5,372 bases of DNA from Bacillota bacterium (GTDB lineage Bacteria; Bacillota; Clostridia; Oscillospirales; CAG-272), in the NCBI GenBank assembly GCA_021199825.1, contig JAJQHI010000126.1:1-5372 (forward strand). The letters are read 5' to 3'. Positions 4,521-5,372 of this stretch are shown one piece after another. The notes below the pieces were generated by a model. It did no database searches. It saw only the letters and a list, made by a program, of their open reading frames with translations, and was not told the origin of the DNA. Each line of letters opens with the position of its first letter. Within the stretch, counting starts at the first letter, position 1. A program made the translations under genes and the position numbers.

Positions 4521-5372
4521 GCCCTGTGACCTCCTATTTTCTCGTTTCTCGACATTCCCGTCGCTCCCTCTTCGAGATTCATCCCCTTCACAAGCGAATT
4601 TTTCCCGTATTTCTTTCGTATCGACGAAATGACACCCTGCATTCGCTCCTCGCGAATTTCGCATTTTTGCGCCTCAGCCGCCATTTTCGCCTCAGTCTCC
4701 CCATCGGAGAATATGTCAAGCTGACCCTGTGAGCTTTCCGCCGTGATTTTCCTTCCAACCTCCGCCGGCAGAATATCCGCCGCCGCTATATTTATTCGCC
4801 TGATTAAAAGCCTTTTGTCAGTGACGCGCTCGTAAATTCTCAGCGCAGCCGCCGTTATAAGCGAGGTCGAGCACGAATAGCATCCGAGATTTTCCGACCC
4901 GTGTGCCCCCTTCGGCACGCGCCGCCCATACCTGTCGGTGTCAAAATCCCCCTCATATGAGCTGTTCCCCGCGTCATAACCGATATTGAGCACAATCTGA
5001 GATGTCATAACCCCACGGTCAAAAAGATCCATTGACATCGCGTCCGCCATCTCGCGCACAATCAGCCGCGCCTTTTCGTAGCCGTACGGCTCGTGAAGCA
5101 CCTGTCCTGAGCTGACGCTTGAGCTTTCTGGTCGATACGCCTTGATATCCGAAATCCTGCACGGCTCCCATCCCCACGCGTGGTCAATCAAAAGCTCCGC
5201 CATAACTCCGAACTGACGGCAAAGCATATCCTCTCCCGCCTCCGAAAGCGAAAACCTCGCGACATCCCCCATCGTGAAAAGCCCCATCGACTCAAGCCGC
5301 CTTGCGTACCCGCCGCCGACACGCCAGAAATCCGTTATCGGTCTGTGCCCCCAAAGCCTCCGCCTGTAGCTC
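4517..5372 (-). CDS. Y-family translesion DNA polymerase (UmuC/UvrX-like), C-terminal part
   Basis: The frame runs in from the right edge without a start, giving 284 C-terminal residues. It opens with LWGHRPITDFWRVGGGYARR, the helix-hairpin-helix thumb region of UmuC/DinB-family enzymes, then LESMGLFTMGDVA, the polymerase-typical LLIDHAWGWEP, and the little-finger domain (from about SSSVSSGQVL through LLIRRINIAA). A beta-clamp binding motif QLDIF (4709-4723) follows, as in other Y-family enzymes. The last 60 or so residues hold the SIRKKYGKN, KGMNLEEGAT and NEKIGGHRA blocks that I recall from the Gram-positive UvrX/YqjW-like group. The palm with the catalytic acidic residues lies outside the window, so activity cannot be judged. 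Role: damage-tolerant DNA synthesis at stalled forks, usually under LexA control; the promoter is not in view. It overlaps the YolD-like gene by 4 nt. Confidence 0.93.
   Translation of the reverse strand, partial: SYRRRLWGHRPITDFWRVGGGYARRLESMGLFTMGDVARFSLSEAGEDMLCRQFGVMAELLIDHAWGWEPCRISDIKAYRPESSSVSSGQVLHEPYGYEKARLIVREMADAMSMDLFDRGVMTSQIVLNIGYDAGNSSYEGDFDTDRYGRRVPKGAHGSENLGCYSCSTSLITAAALRIYERVTDKRLLIRRINIAAADILPAEVGRKITAESSQGQLDIFSDGETEAKMAAEAQKCEIREERMQGVISSIRKKYGKNSLVKGMNLEEGATGMSRNEKIGGHRA

Noticed and set aside
4302..4664. Longer YolD-like protein starting at 4664.
   Set aside because: The extra 48 residues would be encoded out of frame over the end of the polymerase gene and do not look like a domain; the ATG at 4520 has AGGAGG at 9 nt and the usual ATGA overlap.

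Overview
The window looks like chromosomal DNA from a low-to-mid GC Firmicute, most likely a Clostridia-class (Oscillospiraceae/Christensenellaceae-like) gut or anaerobe lineage. The evidence is a Y-family polymerase paired with a YolD-like small protein, a YtxH-like glycine-zipper protein, strong AGGAGG-type ribosome binding sites and a compact MacB/LolD-type ABC system. This placement is inferred from protein style only; no rRNA or other marker is present.

Layout. On the + strand, the left third (3-1724) is a type I (exporter-fold) ABC half-transporter. Its coding frame is recognisable from base 3 but is broken by TAA at 21-23 and TAG at 108-110, so only 153-1724 is open. It ends at a strong hairpin terminator (1732-1765) that also serves the convergent - strand unit. 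Everything to the right is on the - strand. Read in the direction of transcription these are: the 3' part of a UmuC/UvrX-like translesion polymerase (runs off the right edge, ends at 4517); a 72-residue YolD-like protein overlapping it by ATGA; a promoter (4290-4318) whose -35 lies inside the end of the yolD-like gene; an 8-TM FtsX-type permease (4215-2944); its LolD/MacB-type ATPase (2935-2258); a repeat-rich intergenic stretch (1959-2257); and a 64-residue YtxH-like membrane protein (1958-1764).

How the parts work together. Polymerase and YolD-like protein form a DNA-damage tolerance pair, as in Bacillus UvrX/YolD and YqjW/YqjX. Permease and ATPase form one ABC complex, translationally coupled (8-nt gap, permease stop codon inside the ATPase Shine-Dalgarno) and driven from their own promoter with an 8-bp tandem repeat in the leader. 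The left-hand exporter is a separate unit that is probably decayed or truncated.

The most unusual points are the repeat structures at and after the ATPase stop codon (two back-to-back near-perfect palindromes running into about 2.4 copies of a 49-bp imperfect tandem repeat), the double nonsense interruption of an otherwise well conserved exporter, and the unusually small extracellular portion of the two-module FtsX permease. I saw no clear sign of a wholly new system.
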